Program-made: the position numbers and the translations under genes
NCBI RefSeq assembly: GCF_003382365.1
Contig: NZ_QTSU01000002.1
Coordinates: 186,001-250,000 of the forward strand
Origin: Lysobacter silvisoli
Lineage (GTDB): Bacteria; Pseudomonadota; Gammaproteobacteria; Xanthomonadales; Xanthomonadaceae
Direction: 5' to 3'
DNA: 64,000 nt
The notes under the pieces: model-generated
Seen by the model: the letters and a program-made list of their open reading frames with translations, nothing else
The model's database searches: none
Told to the model about the DNA's origin: nothing
Shown: positions 26,341 to 36,438 of the stretch, piece after piece
How positions within the stretch are numbered: position 1 is the stretch's first letter
Layout of the letters: every line of letters begins with the position of its first letter

Positions 26341-27408
26341 ATGCCCCAACCACGCGTACAGGAAGCGCCCCGCACCGACATCGCCCTGATGTCGCCCAAC
26401 CTGCTGTGGGGCCTGTTCCGCAGCGCCGAGGAACAGGGCGTGTCCAGCGCCGGCTGGCTGACCGGCACCGGCCTGACCCGGGCCCAGATCGACGACCCCG
26501 GCGTGCGCCTGCCCGACCGCCAGACCGCGATCGTGGTCGAGCGCGCGCTGCGGGTGCTGCCGCCGTCGATCGGCCTGGAGCTGGGCGCGCAGCAGAACGT
26601 GGGCAACTTCGGCCTGCTCGGCCTGGCCATGACCACCGCCGCGACCTTCGGCGAGGCGGTGGCGCTGGGGCTGCGCTTCACCCCGGTGGTCGGCAGCCTG
26701 ATGCGCTTCGTCGAAAGCGCGGCCGCGCCCGGCGAGCTGGCCCTGGCCGGCGAGATGGTGCTGCCCAATCCGGCCATCCACCGTTTCGTCTGCGAGGAGT
26801 TCTTCTCCAGCTGCCTGGCGCTGGCGCGCGGGCTGGTGGGCTCGGAACTGCGGCCGTTACGGCTGGAATTCAGTTATCCGGCGCCCGACTACGCCGAGCT
26901 CTACGCGCAGGTGTTCCAGTGCCCGGTCGCGTTCGAACAACCGCAGGACCGGCTGGTCATGGACGCGCGCTGGCTGCACCACCCGCTGAGCACCCACAAC
27001 CCGATCGCCGCGCAACAGGTGGTGGCGCTGCTGCGCGCGCAGATGCCGGCCACGCAGGCACCGGGCGAGACCACCGCGGCGGTGGAACGGCTGCTGCGCG
27101 CGCAACTGGCCGGCGACCCCAAGCTGGCCGACATCGCCGCGCAGCTGCACGTGAGCGAGCGCACCCTGCGCCGCCAGCTCACCGCCGAGGGCACGCGCTA
27201 CAACGCCCTGCACGACCGCTTACGCATCGACCAGGCCTACGCCCTGCTGCGCGAGCGCGAACGCCCGATCGCCAGCGTGGCCGCGGCGATCGGCTACAAG
27301 GACCCGCGCGAATTCCGCCGCGCCTTCAAGCGCCTGACCGGCAGCACGCCCAGCCAGGCACGCGAGCGCTTGCTGGACGAACTGGCGCGCAAGCGGCTGG
27401 CGCCGTAA
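26341..27408 (+). CDS. AraC-family regulator, divergent from the beta-helix operon
   Basis: 355 residues. The N-terminal half is the Arabinose-binding-like domain of the OruR/ArgR-type AraC regulators (GVSSAGWLTGTGLTRAQIDD, LGLRFTPVVGSLMRF). The C-terminal AraC/XylS DNA-binding domain has DIAAQLHVSERTLRRQL as first helix-turn-helix and SVAAAIGYKDPREFRRAFKR as second. It starts 167 nt from, and opposite to, the beta-helix gene, so it probably activates that operon. Regulators of this subtype often respond to amino-acid derivatives or hydrophobic compounds. The inducer is unknown here. Confidence 0.9.
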   Translation: MPQPRVQEAPRTDIALMSPNLLWGLFRSAEEQGVSSAGWLTGTGLTRAQIDDPGVRLPDRQTAIVVERALRVLPPSIGLELGAQQNVGNFGLLGLAMTTAATFGEAVALGLRFTPVVGSLMRFVESAAAPGELALAGEMVLPNPAIHRFVCEEFFSSCLALARGLVGSELRPLRLEFSYPAPDYAELYAQVFQCPVAFEQPQDRLVMDARWLHHPLSTHNPIAAQQVVALLRAQMPATQAPGETTAAVERLLRAQLAGDPKLADIAAQLHVSERTLRRQLTAEGTRYNALHDRLRIDQAYALLRERERPIASVAAAIGYKDPREFRRAFKRLTGSTPSQARERLLDELARKRLAP

Positions 27409-27427
27409 ACGAAAGCGACGACCCTAG

Positions 27428-27456
27428 GGTGCGGTGAGCCTATAGCGAACCGCACC
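27428..27456. terminator. Bidirectional hairpin between araC-type gene and ridA
   Basis: Arms GGTGCGGT (27428-27435) and ACCGCACC (27449-27456) around a 13-nt loop, located between two converging genes. There is no T-run, so it may work with Rho or only protect transcript ends. Confidence 0.45.
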
Positions 27457-27508
27457 GTCGCACCGCCACCGATTGCGCGTGGGCGCGGCCGTCGCCGCGC
27501 CGCGCACT

Positions 27509-27892
27509 TCAATCCAGCACCATCACCGCATCGACCTCGAAGGCCACGCCGCGCGGCAGCGCCGACACTTCCACGGTTGAACGCGCCGGATACGGTGGGT
27601 TGAAGTACTCGCCCATCACCGCGTTGACCTTGCCGAAGGCGCCCAGGTCGGTCAGGTACAGGCCCAGCCGCACCACCTGCGACAGCGAGCCGCCGGCGGC
27701 TTCGCACACCGCCTGCAGGTTGCTGAAGGCGCGGTGCGCCTGCGCCTCGATGTCGCCTTCGACCACCAGGCCGCTGGCCGGGTCCAGGGCGATCTGGCCG
27801 GACAGGTAGACGGTGGCGCCCACGCGCACGGCCTGCGAGTACGGGCCGATCGCGGCCGGGGCTTTGTCGGTTTGGATGATCTCTCGGGACAT
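27509..27892 (-). CDS. ridA: RidA family enamine/imine deaminase
   Basis: 127-residue YjgF/YER057c/UK114 protein. It hydrolyses reactive 2-aminoacrylate and related enamines from PLP-enzymes. Visible hallmarks are DKAPAAIGPYSQAVRVGATVYLSGQI at residues 9-34, FSNLQAVCEAAGGSLSQVV, and the C-terminal ARSTVEVSALPRGVAFEVDA, which carries the conserved Arg. It acts in the cytoplasm as a trimer. It lies 38 nt downstream of nadE on the same strand and converges with the AraC gene. Linkage to nadE is probably transcriptional convenience. Confidence 0.94.
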   Translation of the reverse strand: MSREIIQTDKAPAAIGPYSQAVRVGATVYLSGQIALDPASGLVVEGDIEAQAHRAFSNLQAVCEAAGGSLSQVVRLGLYLTDLGAFGKVNAVMGEYFNPPYPARSTVEVSALPRGVAFEVDAVMVLD

Positions 27893-27930
27893 GCGGCGGT
27901 TTCCTTGTGGAGGTGTGAGGGAACGCGGGC

Positions 27931-29568
27931 TCAGCCGCGGTAGCCGTTGCTGATCGGGTAACGGCGCTCGCGGCCGAACGCGCGCTGCGACACCTTGGGG
28001 CCGGGCGCGGCCTGGTGGCGCTTCCATTCGCTGATGCGCACCAGGCGCAGCACGTGGTCCACCGTGTCGGCGGCGAAGCCGGCTGCGACGATCTCGTCGC
28101 GCGACTGCTCCTGGTCGACATGGCGCAGCAGGATCGCATCGAGCACGTCGTAGGGCGGCAGCGAGTCCTGGTCCTTCTGGTTGTCGCGCAGTTCGGCCGA
28201 GGGCGGGCGGTCGATCACGCCCGGCGGAATCAACGGCGCGCCGGCCACCGCGTTGCGCCAGCGCGCCAGCGAGTAGATCTCGGTCTTGTACAGGTCCTTG
28301 ATCGGGGCGTAGCCGCCGCACATGTCGCCGTAGATGGTGGCGTAGCCCACCGCGTACTCGCTCTTGTTGCCGGTGGTCAGCAGCAGGCCGCCGAACTTGT
28401 TGCTCAGCGCCATCAGCAGCGCGCCGCGGGTGCGCGACTGCAGGTTCTCCTCGGTCACGTCCACCGGCTTGCCGGCGAAGGCCTCGGCCAGCGCGTCCAG
28501 GTAGCCCTGGAACGGTTTCTCGATCGGCAGCGCCAGCAGGCGCACGCCCTGCGCCGCGCACTGCTCGGCGGCCAGGTCGTTGGACAGGCCGGCGGTGTAG
28601 CGCGAGGGCATGCGCACGGCGGTGACGTTGTCGGCGCCCAGCGCGTCCACCGCGATGGCCAGCACCAGCGAGGAATCGATGCCGCCGGACAGGCCCAGCC
28701 AGACCGAGTCGAAACCGTTCTTGCGGCAGTAATCGCGGGTGCCGCGCACCACCGCGCGCCAGGCCAGCGAATCGCGGCCGTCGTCGCTTTCCTCCGGCCA
28801 CTGCACCGGCGCGAATCGGCGCGCGGCCGGCTCGTAGTCGGCCACCAGCCAATGGTCCTCGAACGCGCGCGCCGCGTTGTGCACGCGGCCGTCGCCGTCG
28901 GCCAGCACCGAGGCGCCGTCGAACACCAGCGCGTCCTGGCCGCCGACCACGTTGAGGTAGGCCAGCGCGCAGCCGCTCTCGCGCACGCGCTGGGCGATCA
29001 GGGCGTCGCGCTGGGCGTGCTTGTCGCGCTGGAACGGCGAGGCGTTGGGCACCAGCACCAGCTCGGCACCGGCCGCGGCGGTGGCCGCCAGCGGCTCGGC
29101 GAACCACAGGTCCTCGCAGATCACCACGCCCACGGGCACGCCCTTTAGGTCGAACACGCAGTCGCCGCCGTCGGGGTCCACGTCGAAATAGCGGCGCTCG
29201 TCGAACACCGCGTAGTTGGGCAGCTCGCGCTTGCGGTAGGTAGCCTCGACCCGGCCGTCGCGCAACACGCTGGCGGCGTTGTAGACCACCGCCCCGGCCG
29301 CCTGCGGCCAGCCAACCACGGCGACGATGCCGTGCGCGGCGCTGGCCACGCGCAGCAGCGCGGCCTCGCAATCGGCCAGGAAGCTGGGCCGCAGCAACAG
29401 GTCCTCGGGCGGATAGCCGCTGATCGCCAGTTCCGGGAACAGCACCACGTCGGCGCCATGTTCGTCGCGCGCCTGCACGATCATCGCCGCGATGCGCTCG
29501 GCGTTGCGCTCGACGGCGCCGACGGGGAAATCGAATTGGGCCAGGGCGATGCGGAGGGTCTGGGGCAT
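27931..29568 (-). CDS. nadE: Glutamine-dependent NAD+ synthetase
   Basis: 545-residue two-domain enzyme for the last step of NAD biosynthesis (deamido-NAD + ATP + Gln to NAD). The N-terminal nitrilase-type glutaminase domain has its Glu-Lys-Cys triad in FPELAISGYPPEDL (Glu about 46), YRKRELPNYAVFD (Lys about 112) and GVVICEDLWF (Cys about 147). The C-terminal ATP-pyrophosphatase domain has the P-loop LGLSGGIDSSLVLAI near residue 290 and LLLTTGNKSEYAVGYATIYGD. Length is normal for the fused glutamine-dependent type. A DUF559 gene ends 5 nt upstream and may share its transcript. Confidence 0.96.
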   Translation of the reverse strand: MPQTLRIALAQFDFPVGAVERNAERIAAMIVQARDEHGADVVLFPELAISGYPPEDLLLRPSFLADCEAALLRVASAAHGIVAVVGWPQAAGAVVYNAASVLRDGRVEATYRKRELPNYAVFDERRYFDVDPDGGDCVFDLKGVPVGVVICEDLWFAEPLAATAAAGAELVLVPNASPFQRDKHAQRDALIAQRVRESGCALAYLNVVGGQDALVFDGASVLADGDGRVHNAARAFEDHWLVADYEPAARRFAPVQWPEESDDGRDSLAWRAVVRGTRDYCRKNGFDSVWLGLSGGIDSSLVLAIAVDALGADNVTAVRMPSRYTAGLSNDLAAEQCAAQGVRLLALPIEKPFQGYLDALAEAFAGKPVDVTEENLQSRTRGALLMALSNKFGGLLLTTGNKSEYAVGYATIYGDMCGGYAPIKDLYKTEIYSLARWRNAVAGAPLIPPGVIDRPPSAELRDNQKDQDSLPPYDVLDAILLRHVDQEQSRDEIVAAGFAADTVDHVLRLVRISEWKRHQAAPGPKVSQRAFGRERRYPISNGYRG

Positions 29569-29573
29569 GGGCG

Positions 29574-29939
29574 CTAGGTCGGGTCGAACGTGGGGTCGGG
29601 GTCCGGGGCCAGCGCCGTCAGAACTTGTTCCAGCACGGCGTCGGTCCGCTGCAGGACGTCATTGTTCCAGAATCTCAGCACGCGGTACCCCTGTTTGCGC
29701 AAGAAGGCGGTCCGGGCCGGGTCTTTGGTAAAGCCGACGTACTGGCCGCCGTCCAGCTCCAGCGCCAGGCGCGCCTGCACGCAGACGAAATCGACCACAT
29801 AGGGGCCGATGGGGACTTGGCGGCGGAACTTGCGCCCATCCAGGGCGCGATTGCGCAGGTGGAACCACAAGCGGGATTCGGCGTCGGTCATGCCGCGCCG
29901 CAGATGGCGGGCGAAGCCGCGTTTTTGGCCTGATCGCAT
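29574..29939 (-). CDS. DUF559 (Vsr-like nuclease fold) protein
   Basis: 121-residue DUF559 protein. The order GMTDAESRLWFHLRN, GRKFRRQVPIGPYVVDFV, LALELDGGQY and LRKQGYRVLRFWNNDVLQ is that of a very-short-patch-repair-like PD-(D/E)XK endonuclease fold. The Asp of VVDF and the Glu/Asp of ALELDGG are candidate metal ligands. Such genes are widespread beside mobile or repeated DNA and have no settled function. The ATG at 29939 puts the conserved RGMTDAE block at the start; a longer frame to 30014 adds unrelated residues. It lies between nadE and a large inverted repeat. Confidence 0.82.
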   Translation of the reverse strand: MRSGQKRGFARHLRRGMTDAESRLWFHLRNRALDGRKFRRQVPIGPYVVDFVCVQARLALELDGGQYVGFTKDPARTAFLRKQGYRVLRFWNNDVLQRTDAVLEQVLTALAPDPDPTFDPT

Positions 29940-30007
29940 CCTGCGCACTCCTTCGGGAGAAGCGGCAGTTTTGCGCTTGGGGATCCGGACGACTGTCGGG
30001 AAAGCGG

Positions 30008-30155
30008 CCCTCACCCCACCCCCTCTCCCGCAAGCGGGAGAGGGGCTTTACCCCGCTGGCGTGTAGGAGTTTCGGAAAGGCTTAGCCAGCGACATCCGGC
30101 AACGACCGTGCATCTAGCCCCTCTCCCGCCTGCGGGAGAGGGGTTGGGGTGAGGG
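30008..30155. repeat. Large inverted repeat between DUF559 gene and sucD
   Basis: Left arm 30008-30046 (starts CCCTCACCCCACCCCCTC) and right arm 30117-30155 (ends GGGGTTGGGGTGAGGG) are near-perfect inverted copies separated by 70 nt. Each arm is itself a hairpin (CCCCTCTCCCGC / GCGGGAGAGGGG). This is the common CCTCTCCC-GGGAGAGG type of dispersed noncoding palindrome in GC-rich gammaproteobacteria. The surrounding gap 29940-30254 contains nothing else but the sucCD terminator. Confidence 0.8.
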
Positions 30156-30202
30156 CACGCGCAAATACAGCGGACGGCGAAAGCCCCGTCACCGAATCCA
30201 CA

Positions 30203-30233
30203 AAAACGAAGAAGCCGCCCGAAGGCGGCTTCC
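30203..30233 (-). terminator. Rho-independent terminator of sucCD
   Basis: Stem GAAGCCGCC / GGCGGCTTC (30212-30220 and 30225-30233) with a tetraloop. On the minus strand it is followed by TTCGTTTTTG. It lies 21 nt past the sucD stop. Confidence 0.9.
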
Positions 30234-30254
30234 TCACAACCACTCCAGCCGGCC

Positions 30255-31130
30255 TTACTTGGCCAGACGCTTGGCGATCGCCGCGCCCAGGTCGCCGGGC
30301 GACTTGACCGTGGTGACGCCGGCCTTTTCCATCGCCGCGAACTTGCCTTCGGCCGTGCCCGAACCGCCCGAGGCGATCGCGCCGGCGTGGCCCATGCGCT
30401 TGCCCTTGGGCGCCGAGGCGCCGGCGATGAAGCCGACCACGGGCTTGGTCACGTGCTGGGCGATGAACTCGGCCGCTTCTTCCTCAGCCGAACCGCCGAT
30501 TTCGCCGACCATGATGATGCCCTCGGTCTGCGGATCGTTCTGGAACAGCTTCAGCGCGTCGATGAAGTTGGTGCCGTTGATGGGGTCGCCGCCGATGCCG
30601 ATGCAGGTCGACTGGCCCAGGCCCACGTCGGTGGTCTGCTTGACCGCTTCATAGGTCAGCGTGCCCGAACGCGAGACGATGCCGATCTTGCCCGGCATGT
30701 GGATGTGGCCCGGCATGATGCCGATCTTGCACTCGCCCGGGGTAATCACGCCGGGGCAGTTCGGACCGACCAGAACGGTGTCCGGATAGCCGTTGAGCGT
30801 GTTCTTGACCCGCAGCATGTCCAGCACCGGGATGCCTTCGGTGATGCAGACGATGACCTTGATGCCGGCGTCGGCCGCTTCCAGGATCGCGTCGGCCGCG
30901 AACGGCGGCGGCACGTAGATCACCGAAGCGTCGGCGCCGGTCTGGGCGACCGCGTCGGCCACGGTGTTGAAGACCGGCAGGCCCAGGTGCTGGGTGCCGC
31001 CCTTGCCCGGGGTGACGCCGCCGACGACCTTAGTGCCGTACTCGAGCATCTGTTCGGCGTGGAAGGTGCCCTGCGAGCCGGTGAAGCCCTGCACGATGAC
31101 CTTGGTGTTCTTGTTGATCAAAACGGACAT
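30255..31130 (-). CDS. sucD: Succinyl-CoA synthetase alpha subunit
   Basis: 291-residue alpha subunit of the TCA-cycle enzyme that makes ATP or GTP from succinyl-CoA. The CoA-binding N-terminus is [39 protein letters not shown] follows, and the phosphohistidine site is [20 protein letters not shown] near residue 245. Length is typical (about 290). It starts 12 nt after sucC, forming the usual sucCD operon, and is closed by a strong terminator. Confidence 0.97.
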   Translation of the reverse strand: MSVLINKNTKVIVQGFTGSQGTFHAEQMLEYGTKVVGGVTPGKGGTQHLGLPVFNTVADAVAQTGADASVIYVPPPFAADAILEAADAGIKVIVCITEGIPVLDMLRVKNTLNGYPDTVLVGPNCPGVITPGECKIGIMPGHIHMPGKIGIVSRSGTLTYEAVKQTTDVGLGQSTCIGIGGDPINGTNFIDALKLFQNDPQTEGIIMVGEIGGSAEEEAAEFIAQHVTKPVVGFIAGASAPKGKRMGHAGAIASGGSGTAEGKFAAMEKAGVTTVKSPGDLGAAIAKRLAK

Positions 31131-31142
31131 GTCATCGGCCCC

Positions 31143-32309
<1,167 letters not shown>

Positions 32310-32581
32310 GCGTCACCGAGGGGAGTGAAAGACGTCCCGCGCGAGCAGCGGACCGCCGAAGCGGGCCGGGCGCGAGGGGGCCGCATTGTCGCCCATCGCG
32401 GCGGAGCGAGCAAAACCGCCCGTCCCCCGGCCGCCGCCGCAACGGCCGCGGCCAGACCCGGCAAAGCCCGCCGGCGCGGCCGGATAGGTCGTCCGGCCGC
32501 GGCCAGAGCCCGCCGCGCATGGGCGCTGGCGGCGCTTTCGCGCATACTCGCGGCCACTCCCGTCCGCCCAGGGACTGCCGC

Positions 32582-34201
32582 TTGCCCTCCGGTCTCGCCC
32601 CCGTCGCCGCCTCCGACGCCGACCACGCGCTGCGACGCGAGCTGTACTTCTTCACCCTGTACCGCCTGCTCGAGGCCGCCCTGCTGGCCCTGCTGGTGTT
32701 CGGCCCGGCGCAGGTGCTGATCAGCGCCCCGACCCTGCCGCTGCTGGCCCGCGGCGTGGTCCTGGGCTATATGCTGGCGGCCATGCTGCTGTTCGTGTCC
32801 GGGCGCCGCGGCGAGCTGCACACCCAGGCCCTGATCGGCATCGTGGTCGACCTGGCCGCCGGCATCCTGGCCCTGCACGCCCTGCCCGCGGCCGGCACCG
32901 GCATCGCCCTGATGCTGGTGTTCAACGTCGGCGCCGCCGCGCTGCTGCTGCGCATGCGCTACGGCCTGGGCATGGCCGGCGTGGCGGTGGCGCTGATCCT
33001 GGGCGAGTACGTCTACAGCGAGTTCTTCGCCGGCGGCAGCAACCGGGTGCTGGGCGAACCGGCGATGTTCGCCCTGGGCTTCATGGCCATCGCCACCCTG
33101 ACCAGCCTGCTCGGGCGCGAGATGCGCGCCAGCGCGGCCCTGGCCGAGCGCCGCGGCGCCGAGGCCGCCAACTACGCCGAAATCAACGAGCTCATCATCC
33201 GGCGCATGCGCACCGGCGTGCTGCTGGTGGACGGCGAAGGCCGCCTGCGCCTGGCCAACGAGGCGGCGATGCTGCTGCTGGGCGAGGCCGGCGAGCACTC
33301 CGACCAGGCCCACCGCAACCTGTCCATCGCCGCGCCCGAACTGGCGCGCCGGCTGGGCCGCTGGCGCGCCGACGGCGTGCCCGACGAAAGCCCGCTGCAG
33401 ATGGCCGGCGACCAGCCCGAGGTGGTGCCGCGCTTCACCCGCCTGCTGGCCGGCAGCGACCAGACCCTGATCTTCCTGGACGACACCTCCCTGGTCTCGC
33501 GCCGCGCCGAATCCATCACCCTGGCCGCGCTGGGCCGCTTCTCGGCCAGCCTGGCCCACGAGATCCGCAACCCGCTGGCCGCGATCAGCTACGCGGTGCA
33601 GCTGCTGGAGGAATCGCGCGACATCGCCGTGGCCGACCGCCGCCTGCTCGAGATCGTGCGCCAGCAGGGCACGCGCATGAACGGCATCGTCGAGAACGTG
33701 CTGGGCATGGCCCGGCGCGAGCCGGCCAAGCCCGAGCACGTGGACCTGGTTGGGTTCACCCGCCAGTTCGTCGACGAATACAACACCAGCCACCCGATCG
33801 AGCAGGACAGCCTGCGCGCCACCGGCACCCAGCCGCGGCTGGCCGCGCTGGTGGACCCGCGCCAGCTGCACCAGGCCCTGACCGTGCTGGTGCACAACGC
33901 CCTGACCTACGGCCGCATGCCCGGCCTGCCGGCGCGGGTGACCGTGCACGTGTATCCCGACGCCAACGCCGTGCCGGTGATCGACGTGCTCGACCGCGGC
34001 CCCGGCATCCCCGAAGCGGTGGCCGCGCGGCTGTTCCGCCCGTTCTTCACCACGTCCAGCCACGGCACCGGCCTGGGCCTGTACATCGCCCGCGAGCTGT
34101 GCCGCGCCAACCAGGCCTCGCTGGACTACGTGCCCATGCCCGGCGGCGGCGGCTGCTTCCGCATCCAGCTCGCCGGTGCCAATGCGATGCTGCCAGCGTG
34201 A
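32582..34201 (+). CDS. pilS: Two-component sensor kinase PilS
   Basis: 539-residue membrane histidine kinase that senses pilin and activates PilR. About six membrane segments occupy residues 25-185 (for example AALLALLVFGPAQVLI and GIALMLVFNVGAAALLL). A PAS-like linker follows (VLLVDGEGRLRLANEAA). The H-box FSASLAHEIRNPLAAISYA lies near residue 325, and the ATPase domain has DRGPGIPEAVAARLF and GTGLGLYIARELC. No ATG precedes the first membrane segment in frame. A TTG at 32582, about 10 nt after an AGGGA Shine-Dalgarno, gives the family length, so I choose it. pilR follows after 66 nt. Confidence 0.92.
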   Translation: MPSGLAPVAASDADHALRRELYFFTLYRLLEAALLALLVFGPAQVLISAPTLPLLARGVVLGYMLAAMLLFVSGRRGELHTQALIGIVVDLAAGILALHALPAAGTGIALMLVFNVGAAALLLRMRYGLGMAGVAVALILGEYVYSEFFAGGSNRVLGEPAMFALGFMAIATLTSLLGREMRASAALAERRGAEAANYAEINELIIRRMRTGVLLVDGEGRLRLANEAAMLLLGEAGEHSDQAHRNLSIAAPELARRLGRWRADGVPDESPLQMAGDQPEVVPRFTRLLAGSDQTLIFLDDTSLVSRRAESITLAALGRFSASLAHEIRNPLAAISYAVQLLEESRDIAVADRRLLEIVRQQGTRMNGIVENVLGMARREPAKPEHVDLVGFTRQFVDEYNTSHPIEQDSLRATGTQPRLAALVDPRQLHQALTVLVHNALTYGRMPGLPARVTVHVYPDANAVPVIDVLDRGPGIPEAVAARLFRPFFTTSSHGTGLGLYIARELCRANQASLDYVPMPGGGGCFRIQLAGANAMLPA

Positions 34202-34267
34202 CCTGGCGCACGCTCCCGGCTTGGCCGTGACAGGCCCCATAAGCTATCGTGTCGGGCGGAGGACGCA

Positions 34268-35674
34268 ATGGCTGAAACCCGTAGTGCACTGGTAATCGAC
34301 GACGAGCGCGACATTCGCGAGTTGTTGGTCATGACGTTGGGCCGCATGGGCTTGCGCTGCGACACCGCTTCGAGCGTGTCGGAGGCGCGCAGCCAGCTCG
34401 CGCGCAACCGCTACGACCTGTGCCTCACCGACATGCGCCTGCCCGACGGCTCCGGCCTGGAGCTGGTGGCCGAGATCAGCCAGAAGCACCCCGACACGCC
34501 GGTGGCCATGATCACCGCCTTCGGCAACGTCGAGGCCGCGGTGGAAGCGCTCAAGGCCGGCGCCTTCGATTTCGTCGCCAAGCCGGTCGAGCTGACCGTG
34601 CTGCGCGACCTGGTCCGCCACGCGCTGGAACTCAACGAGGGCCGGCGCACGTCCGCCGACGCGGTCGCCTCGCGCCTGTACGGCGAATCGCCGGCCATGG
34701 CCAGGCTGCGCCAGACCATCGGCAAGGTCGCGCGCAGCCAGGCGCCGGTCTACATCGCCGGCGAGTCCGGCGTGGGCAAGGAACTGGTCGCGCGCACCAT
34801 TCACGCCGAAGGCGGCCGCGCCAGCGGCCCGTTCGTGCCGGTCAACTGCGGCGCGATCCCGGCCGAGCTGATGGAAAGCGAATTCTTCGGCCACAAGAAG
34901 GGCAGCTTCACCGGCGCCCACGCCGACAAGCCCGGCCTGTTCCAGGCCGCCGACGGCGGCACCCTGTTCCTCGACGAAGTGGCCGAACTGCCGCTGCCCA
35001 TGCAGGTCAAGCTGCTGCGCGCGATCCAGGAAAAATCGATCCGCCCGGTCGGCGCGCAGGCCGAAGTGGTGGTGGACGTGCGCATCCTCTCGGCCACGCA
35101 TAAAGACCTGGCCGCGCTGGTCGCCGACGGTCGCTTCCGCCAGGACCTGTACTACCGCATCAATGTGATCGAACTGCGCGTGCCGCCGCTGCGCGAACGC
35201 CTGGACGATCTGCCCGGCCTGGCCAGCAAGGTGCTCGAACGCCTGGCCGGCGCCCAGGGCCGGGTGGTGCCGCGCCTGGGCGAGGACGCGCTGGAGGCCC
35301 TGCGCGCCTACGCCTTCCCGGGCAACGTGCGCGAGCTGGAGAACATCCTGGAGCGCGCCCTGGCCCTGGCCGAAGGCGAGGTGCTCAACGCCGCCGACCT
35401 GCGCCTGCCGCGCCTGTCCACCCAGGCCCCGCCGCCCGCTCCGGGCGCGCCGCCGGCGGCCGCGCCGGCCGCCGCGGCCGCCGTGGACCCGCGCACCATG
35501 AACCCGCGCGACACCTCCACCAGCGCCCTGCCCTCGTACATTGAAGAGATCGAACGCGCCGCCATCCAGCAGGCGCTGCAGGAAAACCGCTACAACAAGA
35601 CCCGCACCGCGGCCGCGCTGGGCATCACCTTCCGCGCGCTGCGCTACAAGCTCAAGAAGCTGGGCATCGACTGA
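34268..35674 (+). CDS. pilR: Sigma-54-dependent response regulator PilR
   Basis: 468-residue NtrC-type activator. The receiver domain (residues 5-120) has its phospho-Asp in LCLTDMRLPDGSG. The AAA+ domain has Walker A GESGVGKELVAR near residue 165 and the sigma-54 contact loop written GSFTGAH instead of GAFTGA, as in other PilR proteins. Walker B is GGTLFLDEVAELPL. An Ala/Pro-rich linker (about 383-412) precedes a Fis-type helix-turn-helix, NKTRTAAALGITFRALRYKL. It is preceded by GGCGGAGGA. It should activate the -24/-12 promoter found upstream of the pilins in this window. A perfect palindrome forms its stop region. Confidence 0.95.
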   Translation: MAETRSALVIDDERDIRELLVMTLGRMGLRCDTASSVSEARSQLARNRYDLCLTDMRLPDGSGLELVAEISQKHPDTPVAMITAFGNVEAAVEALKAGAFDFVAKPVELTVLRDLVRHALELNEGRRTSADAVASRLYGESPAMARLRQTIGKVARSQAPVYIAGESGVGKELVARTIHAEGGRASGPFVPVNCGAIPAELMESEFFGHKKGSFTGAHADKPGLFQAADGGTLFLDEVAELPLPMQVKLLRAIQEKSIRPVGAQAEVVVDVRILSATHKDLAALVADGRFRQDLYYRINVIELRVPPLRERLDDLPGLASKVLERLAGAQGRVVPRLGEDALEALRAYAFPGNVRELENILERALALAEGEVLNAADLRLPRLSTQAPPPAPGAPPAAAPAAAAAVDPRTMNPRDTSTSALPSYIEEIERAAIQQALQENRYNKTRTAAALGITFRALRYKLKKLGID

Positions 35675-35691
35675 GCGGCCTGGCCGCTCAG
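35671..35691. terminator. Palindromic terminator overlapping the pilR stop
   Basis: Perfect arms CTGAGCGGCC and GGCCGCTCAG around one T. The pilR stop TGA is inside the left arm. It lies between convergent pilR and the methyltransferase gene and may serve both strands, although there is no long T-run. Confidence 0.55.
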
Positions 35692-35713
35692 ATTCGCATC
35701 GTTTAGATCCGCA

Positions 35714-36427
35714 TCAAATCCGCGCCACGCCGACCCATCCGGCGCTCAGCATCGGCGTCGCCCATTCCAGCAGGTTGACGCCCGCCTGGAATCCGCGCAC
35801 CGCCAGCCGACCTGCCGCGCCGCTGCGCTCGATCATTTCGTCGAAACGCGCGCCATAGGGCGACAGCGAATGCAGCTCGATACCGGCGCGGTCGAACAAG
35901 GTCCGCAGTGTCTTATAGGAATAGATCTGCAGATGGTCGGGGTGGGTGGACTCGCGCCCGGCCAGGCCGATGGCGATGTTGTGCCAGCTGCAGGCATTGG
36001 GGGTCGAGAACACGAACTCCACCCCTTGCAGTTCCGGGCAGGCTTTCAGGCTGCGCAGGAAGCCCAGGGTATCGGGCAGGTGTTCGATCAGCTCGCCCGC
36101 CACGATCAGGTCCGGCTGGCCGTAGCGCGCCACGCTGTCGCCCAGGGCGAAGATGTCGGCCTGGACGATCCGGCCATTGGGGCGCGTGGCCAAACCCCCT
36201 TGCGGCACCAAGGCCGAGTTGTCGATGCCGATCACCTCGCGCGCGACCGCGCACAGGCGCGAATGCAGCCACAGGCCCTTGTCCTGCTTGGCGCCGTAGG
36301 CGGTTTCGTCCAGCGCGCCCAGATCGAAGACGCGCTTGCCGTGCGCATGCGCTTCGATCTGGCTCAGGCGGTCGCGGGGCCTGGGCACCTTCACGCGTTC
36401 CAGCGCGGTATAGCTCAGTGGCTGCAT
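35714..36427 (-). CDS. SAM-dependent methyltransferase, class I
   Basis: 237-residue soluble methyltransferase. The SAM-binding loop is atypical (KRVFDLGALDETAYGA) but is followed by the acidic strand EVIGIDNSAL, the ADIF strand and the post-motif PDLIVAGELIEHLPDT, as in ubiquinone/sugar methyltransferase-like proteins. HPDHLQIYSYKTLRTLFDRAG is typical of polysaccharide-locus methyltransferases. It is the last gene of a minus-strand set with another methyltransferase and two GT2 enzymes, 11 nt downstream of the former. It may methylate a sugar or lipid-linked glycan. The substrate is unknown. Confidence 0.75.
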   Translation of the reverse strand: MQPLSYTALERVKVPRPRDRLSQIEAHAHGKRVFDLGALDETAYGAKQDKGLWLHSRLCAVAREVIGIDNSALVPQGGLATRPNGRIVQADIFALGDSVARYGQPDLIVAGELIEHLPDTLGFLRSLKACPELQGVEFVFSTPNACSWHNIAIGLAGRESTHPDHLQIYSYKTLRTLFDRAGIELHSLSPYGARFDEMIERSGAAGRLAVRGFQAGVNLLEWATPMLSAGWVGVARI

Positions 36428-36438
36428 GTGGGCTCGGT

